Shown: positions 36,663 to 45,032 of the stretch, piece after piece | How positions within the stretch are numbered: the first letter of the stretch is position 1 | Layout of the letters: the number at the start of each line of letters is the position of its first letter | Source of the DNA: Lysinibacillus sphaericus | GTDB lineage: Bacteria; Bacillota; Bacilli; Bacillales_A; Planococcaceae | Direction: 5' to 3' | Assembly: GCF_006864135.1 (NCBI RefSeq) | Contig: NZ_SADV01000001.1 | Coordinates: 248,001-312,000 of the forward strand | DNA: 64,000 bases | Translations under genes and position numbers: made by a program | The notes under the pieces: model-generated | What the model saw: the letters and a program-made list of their open reading frames with translations, nothing else | Database searches by the model: none | What the model was told of the DNA's origin: nothing

Positions 36663-37319
36663 TCATACTAATTTAAGCTTGTAAACTGGATTTTTCCATT
36701 CCAAAAGTGTTGCATATTCTAATGACTCAACATCCCCAGGTAAATAGCCTGGCATTACTTTATTTAATACATATCCGTTTTTCAATTGGAATGTTAAAAC
36801 AGGATCATATATTTTCCCTTTCATTACCTCTAGTACATACTCATCTGCACTCATCTGCTCAGCATATTTATAGTAATAAGGTATACGACCTCCTACTAAA
36901 ATACTTTCTAAGTTAAGTTTCTCACATATTCTTTTTCGGCCATCATACAAATGACGTCCCAATTGTAACCCTCTAAAATCTTCGTGTACGCCAATTTCAA
37001 TACCATATAGGTTTCTACCATTCGGGTTATGGTTTCGAATAAATCCTAAATCACAGATTTGAAAATATGAGTGACTATCTCCGTAATCTTCAAAATTTAC
37101 AATTAGACTTAAAGCGGTTCCTACAATTTTACCGTTATATTCTAGACAGATTTGGCCTTCTGGAAACAACTCAATCTGACTTTCAAAATGCTCATATTTT
37201 AATGCCATATCAGGTCCAAAACACTTCATAGAAAGTGCGGCAACTTCAGCAAGATCCTCTTTTAAAATATTGCGGACAACTATTTCTTGTCCATTATTTT
37301 TTAAATTTACTTGAGACAT
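36663..37319 (-). CDS. GNAT family acetyltransferase
   Basis: A 218-residue acetyltransferase. The acetyl-CoA segment is EIGVHEDFRGLQLGRHLYDG, preceded by GKIVGTALSLIVNFEDYG. AGAGGGTGA lies 8 bases before the ATG at 37319. It is embedded in the catabolic operon between the dehydrogenase and the amidohydrolase. The substrate is unknown; acetylation of an amine intermediate, as in acetylated polyamine or lysine degradation, would suit the neighbours. Confidence 0.8.
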   Translation of the reverse strand: MSQVNLKNNGQEIVVRNILKEDLAEVAALSMKCFGPDMALKYEHFESQIELFPEGQICLEYNGKIVGTALSLIVNFEDYGDSHSYFQICDLGFIRNHNPNGRNLYGIEIGVHEDFRGLQLGRHLYDGRKRICEKLNLESILVGGRIPYYYKYAEQMSADEYVLEVMKGKIYDPVLTFQLKNGYVLNKVMPGYLPGDVESLEYATLLEWKNPVYKLKLV

Positions 37320-37469
37320 AATAAATTCACCCTCTTATTTTATTGGAATTAAATTTAAATTAAAGTTTATTTTGTGTAAACTGTCTCCCAAACATTCTTT
37401 AGAAACTATGTATGGGAGACATGGAGAATGTAGATATATATTTGTTACCTAGATTAATAACATTATTTA

Positions 37470-38891
37470 TTATTTTAAATAAATCGATACAAACTTCTTC
37501 TCCAAGTACTCCTCTAGTCCGTACCAACCACCTTCTTTTCCCATTCCACTTTCCTTCATCCCACCAAACGGAGCTTGTACAACCACTGGAGCTGGATCAT
37601 TAATACCAACAATTCCGAACTCTAAAGCACGCATCATTCGTAAGCCTCGACCAATGTCTCGCGTATAACAATAAGCTGCAAGGCCATATTCAGGATGGTT
37701 TGCTCTTTCAACTACCTCTTCTTCCGTCTTAAATGTATAAATTGGTGCAACTGGTCCAAATGTTTCTTCTGTTGTAATCTTCATATTATCGCTTGCATAT
37801 TGAATAACTGTGGGCTCAAAGAAGTAACCGCTACCATTATTTAATGTACATACATTACCACCCGCAATTACTTTACCACCATGTTTCACAGCGTCTTCTA
37901 CTTGACTTTTCACTTTTTCAAGAGCCACTTTATTAATTACTGGACCGACATTTACGCCATCTTTTAATCCATTTCCTACAACTAATTTAGATACCTTTTC
38001 AGCTAACTTTCCTGAGAATTCATCTACTACAGTTTCTGCAACGTAAATCCGGTTGGTGCTGATGCAAGTTTGACCTGAGTTAATAAACTTAGACACTAAG
38101 ATACCATTAACTGCTGCGTCAATATCAGCATCCTCAAACACAATATACGGTGCGTGTCCACCAAGCTCCATTGATATTTTCTTCACTGTATCAGACGAAT
38201 CACGGATAAGTTTTTTCCCCACACGCGTCGAGCCAGTAAATGTGATTTTACGAACGTCTGGGTTACTCGTCATCTCGTTTCCAATTTCTTCAGCTGGGCC
38301 AATTACCAGGTTTGCAACTCCAGCCGGTAGTCCAACCTCATGAAAGTATTCGAATACTTTTATCGCCGAAAGAGGCGTTAAGTCAGCTGGTTTTAAAACA
38401 ATCGTACAACCTGCAGCAAGTGCAGGTGCAATTTTTCTTGTAATCATCGATAACGGGAAATTCCATGGTGTAATAGCTGCACATACCCCAACAGGTTCGC
38501 GAATTACCATTAAGTGTTTATCAGCTGCAGATGCAGGAATTGTTTCCCCATAAATTCTCTTAGCCTCCTCTGCATACCATTCTAGATAGCCGATCGCACC
38601 TGCTACTTCACGAGTAGCATCTGGTAAAGGCTTACCATTTTCAAGTGTAATCGTTTCAGCTAATTCTGTTGTTTTTTCTTTCATCAATTGAACCACTTGA
38701 AACAGGTAGTTGCTGCGCTCATTTCCAGTTGTCTTACCCCAGAGTTCAAATGCTCTCTTCGCACTTTCGATTGCTTCTTTAGTTTCAGTTTTACTACCTG
38801 TAGCAACAGTGCTAATTATTTCTCCTGTCGCAGGATTTGTTACATCTAATTTATTTCCTGTATCCCGCCATTCACCATTTATATAAAGCAC
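37470..38891 (-). CDS. gabD: NAD(P)-dependent succinate-semialdehyde-type dehydrogenase
   Basis: A 473-residue aldehyde dehydrogenase. GTG start at 38891 with GGGGAGG 7 bases before. Conserved parts: TPWNFPLSMITRKIAPALAA, KPADLTPLSA, FTGSTRVGKKL, the general base Glu in MELGGHAPYIVF, and the catalytic Cys in NSGQTCISTNR; it ends GMGKEGGWYGLEEYLEKKFV. This resembles GabD-type succinate semialdehyde dehydrogenases. Next to a class III aminotransferase, it forms the classic GABA-type pair: transamination to a semialdehyde, then oxidation to the diacid. Confidence 0.85.
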   Translation of the reverse strand: MLYINGEWRDTGNKLDVTNPATGEIISTVATGSKTETKEAIESAKRAFELWGKTTGNERSNYLFQVVQLMKEKTTELAETITLENGKPLPDATREVAGAIGYLEWYAEEAKRIYGETIPASAADKHLMVIREPVGVCAAITPWNFPLSMITRKIAPALAAGCTIVLKPADLTPLSAIKVFEYFHEVGLPAGVANLVIGPAEEIGNEMTSNPDVRKITFTGSTRVGKKLIRDSSDTVKKISMELGGHAPYIVFEDADIDAAVNGILVSKFINSGQTCISTNRIYVAETVVDEFSGKLAEKVSKLVVGNGLKDGVNVGPVINKVALEKVKSQVEDAVKHGGKVIAGGNVCTLNNGSGYFFEPTVIQYASDNMKITTEETFGPVAPIYTFKTEEEVVERANHPEYGLAAYCYTRDIGRGLRMMRALEFGIVGINDPAPVVVQAPFGGMKESGMGKEGGWYGLEEYLEKKFVSIYLK

Positions 38892-38952
38892 TAGAGAACC
38901 TCCCCTTTTTTAACTATAACCACCACTACTCAACTTACTTTATAGGAATAGT

Positions 38953-40329
38953 TTAGTTGCGTGTATTTTTAAAAGCAGTAATCGCATCGTCTATAATTTG
39001 AATCATTTTTCCAATTTCTTCCTTGTTAATAATAAGCGGTGGCGCAATTGCTACAATTTGGTTATATGCTCCAAGCGCTCTTACTATTAATTGACGATCG
39101 AAACATGCGTCAACTACCGCATTTGCTGGGAAAACAGTTGGATCAAACAATTTCCCACTTGTTGGATCTTCATAAAGTTCAAATGCAGCCAACAGACCAA
39201 TTACTCTGCAATTTGTTACAATACTATGCTTTTCAGCTAAGTAATCTAAACCTTTTTTAAGTTCTTTCTCCATTTCGTTTACGTGGTCAATAATATTATC
39301 ACGCTCTAGTATTTCAATGTTTTTCAGTCCAATCGCACAAGCAGTCGGATGGCCACTATATGTGAAACCATGTGGGATAACAGCATCGAAGTTAGCAATT
39401 GTTTCTCTAATTTCATCATTCATCATGACCCCGCCAAGTTGCGAATAACCACTCGTAATTCCTTTTGCAATTGACATCATATCAGGGACAACATTCCAGT
39501 TGTTTACACCAAACATTTTCCCCGTACGACCAAATCCACAAATAACCTCATCCGCTATGAAAAGGATATTGTGCTCGTCACAAATTTTACGAACTGCTTC
39601 TAAGTAACCTTCTGGTGGAATATTAACTCCGCCCGCACCTTGCACAGGTTCAATAATAATTCCGGCAATCGCCTCAGCACCTTCTCTTTCAATTGTTCCA
39701 CGGATAGAATCTGCATAGTTCGGGTCACTTTTATCACCTAACTCGCTGTTTAATAGGTGGGCTGTTGCACGAACAACTCCGTCTATATTTGATGATGCGA
39801 ACTTGTGGTATGCTGCAAGACCAGTAGCTGTTTGCGCTCCTATTGTTACACCGTGATAAGCATTCGTTAGCGCAATAATCTTTCTTTTTTCTGATTTTCC
39901 TTTAAGCTCCCAGTAGAAACGAGCTAATTTAATTGCTGTATCATTTGATTCTGACCCACCAGAAGTGTAGAATACACTATTTAAATCTCCTGGTGCTAAT
40001 TCAGCTAATTTTTTAGCAAGTAGAATGGATGGCTCATTTGAGAATCCTTTAAATGATGATGCATACGCGAGGGTAGATAATTGACTATTACCAGCATCTG
40101 CAAGTTCTTGATTCCCATGCCCTAAGTTCACGTTCCAAAGCATTGACATCCCGTCGATGTATTCCACATCATCCGTACTTGTAACTGTAACGCCTGTACC
40201 TTTAACAAAAATAATAGGCGGTCCATTGTCAATTAAAGCCTTCGGATTTGTAGCTGGATGTAGCAAGTGCTTTTTGTCCAGTTTAGCTAACTCTACAGTT
40301 TTTGATTGTTGAGTAATTTTAGTTGTCAT
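38953..40329 (-). CDS. Class III aminotransferase (omega-amino acid/GABA type)
   Basis: 458 residues from the ATG at 40329, preferred over 40344 because ATGGAGG at 40344-40338 is a ribosome binding site for it. PLP-enzyme landmarks: VFYTSGGSESNDTAIKLARF, FIADEVICGFGRTG, and the PLP lysine in MMSIAKGITSGYSQLGG, then HGFTYSGHPTACAIGL. The family moves an amino group from an omega-amino acid or amine to pyruvate or 2-oxoglutarate. It is the first gene of the operon, divergent from the LysR gene. A truncated paralogue lies at 30176-30301. Confidence 0.87.
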   Translation of the reverse strand: MTTKITQQSKTVELAKLDKKHLLHPATNPKALIDNGPPIIFVKGTGVTVTSTDDVEYIDGMSMLWNVNLGHGNQELADAGNSQLSTLAYASSFKGFSNEPSILLAKKLAELAPGDLNSVFYTSGGSESNDTAIKLARFYWELKGKSEKRKIIALTNAYHGVTIGAQTATGLAAYHKFASSNIDGVVRATAHLLNSELGDKSDPNYADSIRGTIEREGAEAIAGIIIEPVQGAGGVNIPPEGYLEAVRKICDEHNILFIADEVICGFGRTGKMFGVNNWNVVPDMMSIAKGITSGYSQLGGVMMNDEIRETIANFDAVIPHGFTYSGHPTACAIGLKNIEILERDNIIDHVNEMEKELKKGLDYLAEKHSIVTNCRVIGLLAAFELYEDPTSGKLFDPTVFPANAVVDACFDRQLIVRALGAYNQIVAIAPPLIINKEEIGKMIQIIDDAITAFKNTRN

Positions 40330-40458
40330 TGATAAAACCTCCATTTATAAATTAATAATTTGCGATTGGATGGATACACCTGGTATCAACTAACTTCAAA
40401 CTGAAATACAATTCAGCTTGAATTTTTGAACTATTCTTAATTATGAAAATAGTATATC

Positions 40459-40505
40459 TTTACATTTTTATAATGTAAATTATAATATTTATATGGCTTC
40501 CATAT
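40459..40505. promoter_or_regulatory. Candidate LysR operators in the divergent promoter region
   Basis: Two dyads lie between the divergent genes: TTTACAT-N7-ATGTAAA (40459-40479), which has the T-N11-A layout of LysR sites, and ATATGG-CTT-CCATAT (40491-40505). They are 34 bases or more before the lysR start. Confidence 0.5.
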
Positions 40506-40538
40506 ATTTTATGAATACTAAAAGGAGGAGTTATCAAA

Positions 40539-41450
40539 ATGAACCTTCATCGTTTACATTGTTTTATTACAGTAGTTGAGGAAGGTAGTATTACAAAAGC
40601 TGCTACTGCACTGCAAATGACTCAACCCCCCTTAAGTATTTTAATTAGAAAATTTGAACAAGAATTAAATGTCACTTTGTTTAATCGTTTAGGTAGATCT
40701 CTTGAATTAACACCTAGTGGACTATTTTTATATGAAAAAGGAAAAGAATTACTTGATTTATCTGAGAATACGGAGAAGAAATTAGTCGAGTTTCATGAAG
40801 GAATTAGAGGTACCGTGAAATTGGGTTGTACTACTTCAGCAAATCTATTTATTTTGCCAAATGTCTTAAAAAAAATTCAAAAGGAAACTCCTAACATAGT
40901 TACACATGTTCGCGAGGGTAATACATCATATATTTTAGAAGAACTAAGAAGTCATAAAATAGATATTGGAATTGTCCGAACTTCAGTGAGAGCTGAGGAC
41001 ATCCATACTTCAATATTACTAACAGAACCTTTACTTTTAGCTCTTCCACCCAACCATCATCTATGTGAAAAAGATTCTATTGATATTGCAGACTTGACAA
41101 ACGAACGATTTCTTTTAAATACAACATCTTATGGATCAGGTGTTGCTGATGATGTGATCGAGGCATGTCAAAAAAGTGGATTTACGCCTAATGTCATTTA
41201 CTGGGGGACAGAAACATTACCAACACTTATGATGGTAATGAAAGGCGCAGGAATTTGTTTTGTACCTAGCTGTTTCAAGCTACTTAATTCTCCTGATTTA
41301 CCGGTACTTAGACCACTAGCAAATCCAGTGTTACAAACAAAACTTAATATAATTACACTTAAGGATCGTTACATGACCTCAATTTCCAAACGATTTCTTG
41401 CGATTACCGAAGAGGTTGCAATGAAAATGACAAGCATTTTCAATGATTAA
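40539..41450 (+). CDS. LysR-family transcriptional regulator
   Basis: A 303-residue LysR protein. The N-terminal winged helix-turn-helix reads LHRLHCFITVVEEGSITKAA then TQPPLSILIRKFEQELNVTL, followed by a periplasmic-binding-like effector domain (IRGTVKLGCTTSANLFILPN). AAGGAGGAG precedes the ATG. It is transcribed away from the aminotransferase operon across a 194-bp gap with two dyads, so it most likely controls that operon and itself. The inducer is unknown. Confidence 0.9.
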   Translation: MNLHRLHCFITVVEEGSITKAATALQMTQPPLSILIRKFEQELNVTLFNRLGRSLELTPSGLFLYEKGKELLDLSENTEKKLVEFHEGIRGTVKLGCTTSANLFILPNVLKKIQKETPNIVTHVREGNTSYILEELRSHKIDIGIVRTSVRAEDIHTSILLTEPLLLALPPNHHLCEKDSIDIADLTNERFLLNTTSYGSGVADDVIEACQKSGFTPNVIYWGTETLPTLMMVMKGAGICFVPSCFKLLNSPDLPVLRPLANPVLQTKLNIITLKDRYMTSISKRFLAITEEVAMKMTSIFND

Positions 41451-41559
41451 TGTGATTTAAGTTATGGCGTTCAAGTTAAAATGCTCGGTAGATAATGCAT
41501 AATAAGTCAAAATAAGATTCTCACTTTAACATCAGTTAAGATAAGAGTGCTTTAAATTA

Positions 41560-41584
41560 CCACCTGCTAAAGTAGGTGGATTTT
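41560..41584 (+). terminator. Terminator of the lysR gene
   Basis: CCACCTGC (41560-41567) pairs with GTAGGTGG (41572-41579) over a 4-base loop, with one G-T pair, followed by ATTTT. Confidence 0.7.
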
Positions 41585-41982
41585 GTCATGAATGTCCACG
41601 ACTAAAGTCTTTTTTATCTAACGCTGAAACCCTTCTCAAAACTCCTAATTCAAGTACCTAATATTAATTAAAATACCCAATATATATAACAAACGTACAA
41701 TAAATTCACATTATTCATCAACACAATTCCCTCATATGGTTATATTTACAATATAATAGAAATTATACTGGTGATGAGAAAAAACAAGGAGGCAATTATA
41801 TCAAGCACCATCACCACGCCCAGGTACCTTACCAATTCTAGCAGCTAACCCTAAATTAATTGAACAAACCCTGTATTCTAATTGGAAGTATGCATAATAT
41901 AGAATCTTATGAAGGTTGGTGTTTACAAAGAAACAAGGTACCAAACCATTGTAGTTTTAAATTATTAGAAGAGGTGATTAAA
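41585..41982. other. Intergenic region with short coding relics
   Basis: No full gene. After AAGGAGG near 41788 one frame reads QLYQAPSPRPGTLPILAANP then KLIEQTLYSNWKYA to a TAA at 41896, but it has no start codon; it looks like the tail of a lost gene I cannot name. A second open frame (MNKPCILIGSMHNIESYEGW...) runs into the regulator start at 41983 and lacks its own ribosome binding site. Confidence 0.4.
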
Positions 41983-42687
41983 ATGCCTTTTAGGAATATT
42001 TTAATTGTTGATGATCATATAGAAATTTTACAATTGATGACTGATTTTCTAGAGCTGGAAAATTATATAGTTTATAGTGCTCAAAATGCTGAAGAGGCAG
42101 AAACACTGTTACGTCAGATGACAATAGATTGTATTATTTTAGACGTTATGCTGCCTGATATTGATGGCTTTACACTCTGCAAGAAAATCCGAAAAGAATC
42201 AGAAGTTCCTATTTTATTTTTAAGTGCCAATCATCAAACCGATACGGATAAAATAAGAGGTCTCATGCTAGGAGCTGATGATTATATTGTCAAAACAGCA
42301 AGTCCAAGTGAAGTCGTGGCAAGGGTCAAGGCAGTTGAAAGAAGAATAGCTATACATTCTCGGAAAGCTATAGATGTGCAGAGGGTTTTATCTATAGAAC
42401 AACTTGAATTAAACCAAGACACGAGGTCAGTGAAAGTAGGACAACAAGCAGTAGAGCTAACAACAATTGAGTTTGATTTATTAAATTATTTTATGGAAAA
42501 TGAGGGAATTGTGCTAACATATGAGAAAATTATAGAAAGAATATGGAATGACGATGTAACTGGGTTTCATAGTGTGCGAGTCCATGTTGCAAAATTAAGA
42601 GAAAAGCTAGCCCCTTTTGATACAGTTCCTGAAATAAAAACAATTAGATCCGTTGGTTACCAGTTGCATAAAGGAATGAGAGGATAA
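41983..42687 (+). CDS. OmpR/PhoB-family response regulator
   Basis: 234 residues from the ATG at 41983, chosen because GAGGTG lies 7 bases before; upstream in-frame codons from 41860 do not look like part of the family. Receiver domain: ILIVDDH, phospho-acceptor Asp54 (CIILDVMLPDIDGF), Lys in YIVKTASPSEV. Winged-helix domain: VELTTIEFDLLNYFMENEGI, then FHSVRVHVAKLREKL and IRSVGYQL. The kinase follows after 3 bases. It probably controls the ABC transporter genes downstream through the phased repeats at 44195-44233. Confidence 0.9.
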   Translation: MPFRNILIVDDHIEILQLMTDFLELENYIVYSAQNAEEAETLLRQMTIDCIILDVMLPDIDGFTLCKKIRKESEVPILFLSANHQTDTDKIRGLMLGADDYIVKTASPSEVVARVKAVERRIAIHSRKAIDVQRVLSIEQLELNQDTRSVKVGQQAVELTTIEFDLLNYFMENEGIVLTYEKIIERIWNDDVTGFHSVRVHVAKLREKLAPFDTVPEIKTIRSVGYQLHKGMRG

Positions 42688-42690
42688 AAG

Positions 42691-44082
42691 ATGCCAAAGA
42701 TTAGTTTTAAGGCGTTTATTGCGTTGAGCCTAATCGTTATTGTCTTCACGCCAATCCTTTTAGCGAAAACAGCTACACGCCTAACAGACGTTTATTCATC
42801 CAAAGAAAGTCAAATATTCGATTTGGACTTGTGGGTGCAGGACAATATAGTAAATGCCGATAAAACACAGTTCGATAAGGAAGAATGGAAAAGCCAATTA
42901 AGAAAGAAAGCCGAAGAAGATAAGCTTGATCTGTTCATTATTTTTGAAGATGATGAAATGCTTTATACTCAAGGAATGAAGGAAGCTGAAAATACTCAGC
43001 TTCATGAAGAGGTTCAAGCCCTTTCAGAAAGTCTCGAAAGGAAATCTAATTTAAATCTAGTTCCTTATATTGTTAATTCAGATGATTCGTTCATTGCAAC
43101 GGTATATATTAACTACCCTATACCTGCTGAAGAACAAATTCAAAGTACAAATTACGATTTTGTTTTTTATATGGGTGCATTTTCCCTAGTCTCGATACTC
43201 TATATAGTATTTCTGCAAGTAAATTTAATGAAGCCATTGCGTGCTATTAATAAATCTTCACAGTTTATATCGAATGGTACATATAGCATAACTTTGCCAG
43301 ATTCCTACATTAAAGAAATGAGCTACACGACTCATACCTTTATTGAAATGACTAAAAAACTCAAATTATCGAAGGAAACGAACGAAAGACTAGAAGATGA
43401 AAGAAAGCTCTTTGTGTCTTCCATTGTTCATGATTTAAGGACACCTATTTTTTCATTGCGAGGTTATTTGGAAGGCCTAATAAAAGGAATTTTTAAAAAT
43501 GAACAAAAGAAAACGCAATATTTAGAAATGAGCATGAAGCAAGCAAATCATCTGAATGAATTGGTCACGTTTTTGGCTAATTATGCAAATATTGAAGGAC
43601 AAATTAAACTCCAAGAAATAACAGTATTTCAAGTTAATGATCTGGTACAGGATTTAAAACAGATGTTATTTTTTAACCTTTCAGAGAAAAAACTTACGCT
43701 AGAAATAAATAATCTAACAAGTCAGCCCGCTGTTGGTGATTATATGTTGCTAAAAAGAGCATTTGAAAACGTGCTTATCAATTGTATTCGCTATAGCCCA
43801 CCAACAGAGAAAATAGAAGTATTTGTTAGAGAAAGAGACAATTTTATAGAAACGATTATTTTAGACAATGGAAACGGGTTTGCTGAAAAGGATCTTGAAC
43901 ACATTTTTAAACCTTTATATAAAGGGGAAGAAGAAAAGTTTAGTGGAGGCCAAAGCATGGGCTTAGGTTTAACTATTGCACAGGTTATTATTCAGAAGCA
44001 TATGGGAACAATCCAAGCTGCAAATGATGAGGATAAAGGGGCAAAGCTTGTTATAAAAATACCTAAAAATATCTTCGAATAA
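42691..44082 (+). CDS. Membrane sensor histidine kinase
   Basis: A 463-residue two-helix kinase: helix 1 at about 7-26, an extracellular domain of about 130 residues, helix 2 at about 156-176, a HAMP-like linker (MKPLRAINKSSQFISNGTYS), phospho-acceptor His247 (SSIVHDLRTPIFSLRGYL), and ATPase boxes NCIRYSPP, DNGNGFAEKDLEHIFKPLY and SMGLGLTIAQVI. The sizeable outer domain suggests it senses an external ligand directly. Paired with the preceding regulator and followed by a terminator, then by the ABC transporter. Confidence 0.9.
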   Translation: MPKISFKAFIALSLIVIVFTPILLAKTATRLTDVYSSKESQIFDLDLWVQDNIVNADKTQFDKEEWKSQLRKKAEEDKLDLFIIFEDDEMLYTQGMKEAENTQLHEEVQALSESLERKSNLNLVPYIVNSDDSFIATVYINYPIPAEEQIQSTNYDFVFYMGAFSLVSILYIVFLQVNLMKPLRAINKSSQFISNGTYSITLPDSYIKEMSYTTHTFIEMTKKLKLSKETNERLEDERKLFVSSIVHDLRTPIFSLRGYLEGLIKGIFKNEQKKTQYLEMSMKQANHLNELVTFLANYANIEGQIKLQEITVFQVNDLVQDLKQMLFFNLSEKKLTLEINNLTSQPAVGDYMLLKRAFENVLINCIRYSPPTEKIEVFVRERDNFIETIILDNGNGFAEKDLEHIFKPLYKGEEEKFSGGQSMGLGLTIAQVIIQKHMGTIQAANDEDKGAKLVIKIPKNIFE

Positions 44083-44100
44083 AATGATCTGAAAACATAA

Positions 44101-44134
44101 AAACGAAGGAAGCTATCTCCTTCGTTTTTTTGTA
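44101..44134 (+). terminator. Rho-independent terminator after the two-component genes
   Basis: Perfect 11-bp stem AAAACGAAGGA (44101-44111) with TCCTTCGTTTT (44119-44129) and seven T residues in all. Confidence 0.9.
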
Positions 44135-44194
44135 TGGGTTAATATATTTTCAAGGTTATAACCTAGTTATTGTTTTATGAAATGGTGATATTTC

Positions 44195-44248
44195 TTGATA
44201 AAACCTTGATAATAGATCGATAGAAAATTGATTTACCTTGGCTATAAT
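44195..44248 (+). promoter_or_regulatory. Regulated promoter with four 11-bp-phased repeats
   Basis: TTGATA (44195), TTGATA (44206), TCGATA (44217) and TTGATT (44228) recur at exactly 11-base steps, ending 9 bases before a TATAAT (44243-44248) that lies 31 bases before the ABC gene start. There is no good -35 box at 17 bases, as expected of a promoter that needs an activator. OmpR-type regulators bind such in-phase direct repeats. Confidence 0.65.
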
Positions 44249-44279
44249 TCATACGAGAAAAAAAAGGAGGAGATTAAAA

Positions 44280-45032
44280 ATGTCAGTTCTTAGCGTGAGA
44301 GGACTTTCTAAGATTTATGGCCAAGGTCAAAGTCAAGTAAAGGCATTAAATCATATTGAATTAGAAATTGAAAAAGGCGAATTTGTCGCAATAATGGGAA
44401 CAAGCGGTTCTGGAAAATCAACCCTTTTAAACATGATATCTGGGTTAGATACTTATGATCATGGAGAAGTTCTGATAAGTGGTGAAAATATAAAAGGATA
44501 TTCAGATCACGAATTGACTCGTTTACGCAGAGAAAAAATAGGGTTTATTTTCCAATTATTTAATTTAATTCCTGTATTATCTGTTTTAGAGAATGTTACC
44601 CTCCCAGCAATGTTAACTAAGGAGAACAAGCAAGAATTAGAAAAAAAAGCTACTGACTTATTAAATTTAGTTGGTCTAAGTTCTTTTATACAATCTAAAC
44701 CTAATTTATTGTCTGGTGGACAACAACAGAGAGTAGCTATGGTGAGAGCACTTATAAATGAACCAGAATTAATTTTGGCAGATGAGCCTACTGGTAGCCT
44801 TGATTCGAAAACTTCTAAAGCAATGATGAATATTCTACGTCAATTTTGCGATAACCTTGGACACACATTAATTGTAGTAACGCATGATGCAAATGTAGCA
44901 GCTTATGCTAATAGAGTAATTTTTATGCATGACGGTAAAATTTGCGATACGCTACATTTAAAAAACTCAAGTTTGAAGGATAATGAAGTAGTTAGGATCA
45001 TTGCATCTAAGATTGAGGAACTAAGCTTATGA
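44280..45032 (+). CDS. ABC transporter ATPase (MacB/LolD type)
   Basis: 250 residues from the ATG at 44280, chosen because AAAGGAGGAG precedes it closely. Motifs: Walker [32 protein letters not shown], signature [16 protein letters not shown], Walker [16 protein letters not shown], and [18 protein letters not shown]. These place it in the MacB/LolD/FtsE group, which drives mechanotransmission rather than ordinary transport. It shares a 4-base ATGA overlap with the permease gene. Confidence 0.92.
   Translation: MSVLSVRGLSKIYGQGQSQVKALNHIELEIEKGEFVAIMGTSGSGKSTLLNMISGLDTYDHGEVLISGENIKGYSDHELTRLRREKIGFIFQLFNLIPVLSVLENVTLPAMLTKENKQELEKKATDLLNLVGLSSFIQSKPNLLSGGQQQRVAMVRALINEPELILADEPTGSLDSKTSKAMMNILRQFCDNLGHTLIVVTHDANVAAYANRVIFMHDGKICDTLHLKNSSLKDNEVVRIIASKIEELSL

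Noticed and set aside
41860-41982. Upstream extension of the response regulator (MNKPCILIGSMHNIESYEGW...).
   Set aside because: No ribosome binding site before 41860, not part of the receiver fold, and a good GAGGTG serves the ATG at 41983.
44160-44230. A conventional sigma-A promoter for the ABC genes.
   Set aside because: TATAAT is present but the region 17 bases upstream (ATAGAA) is not a -35 box; the phased repeats explain the site better.
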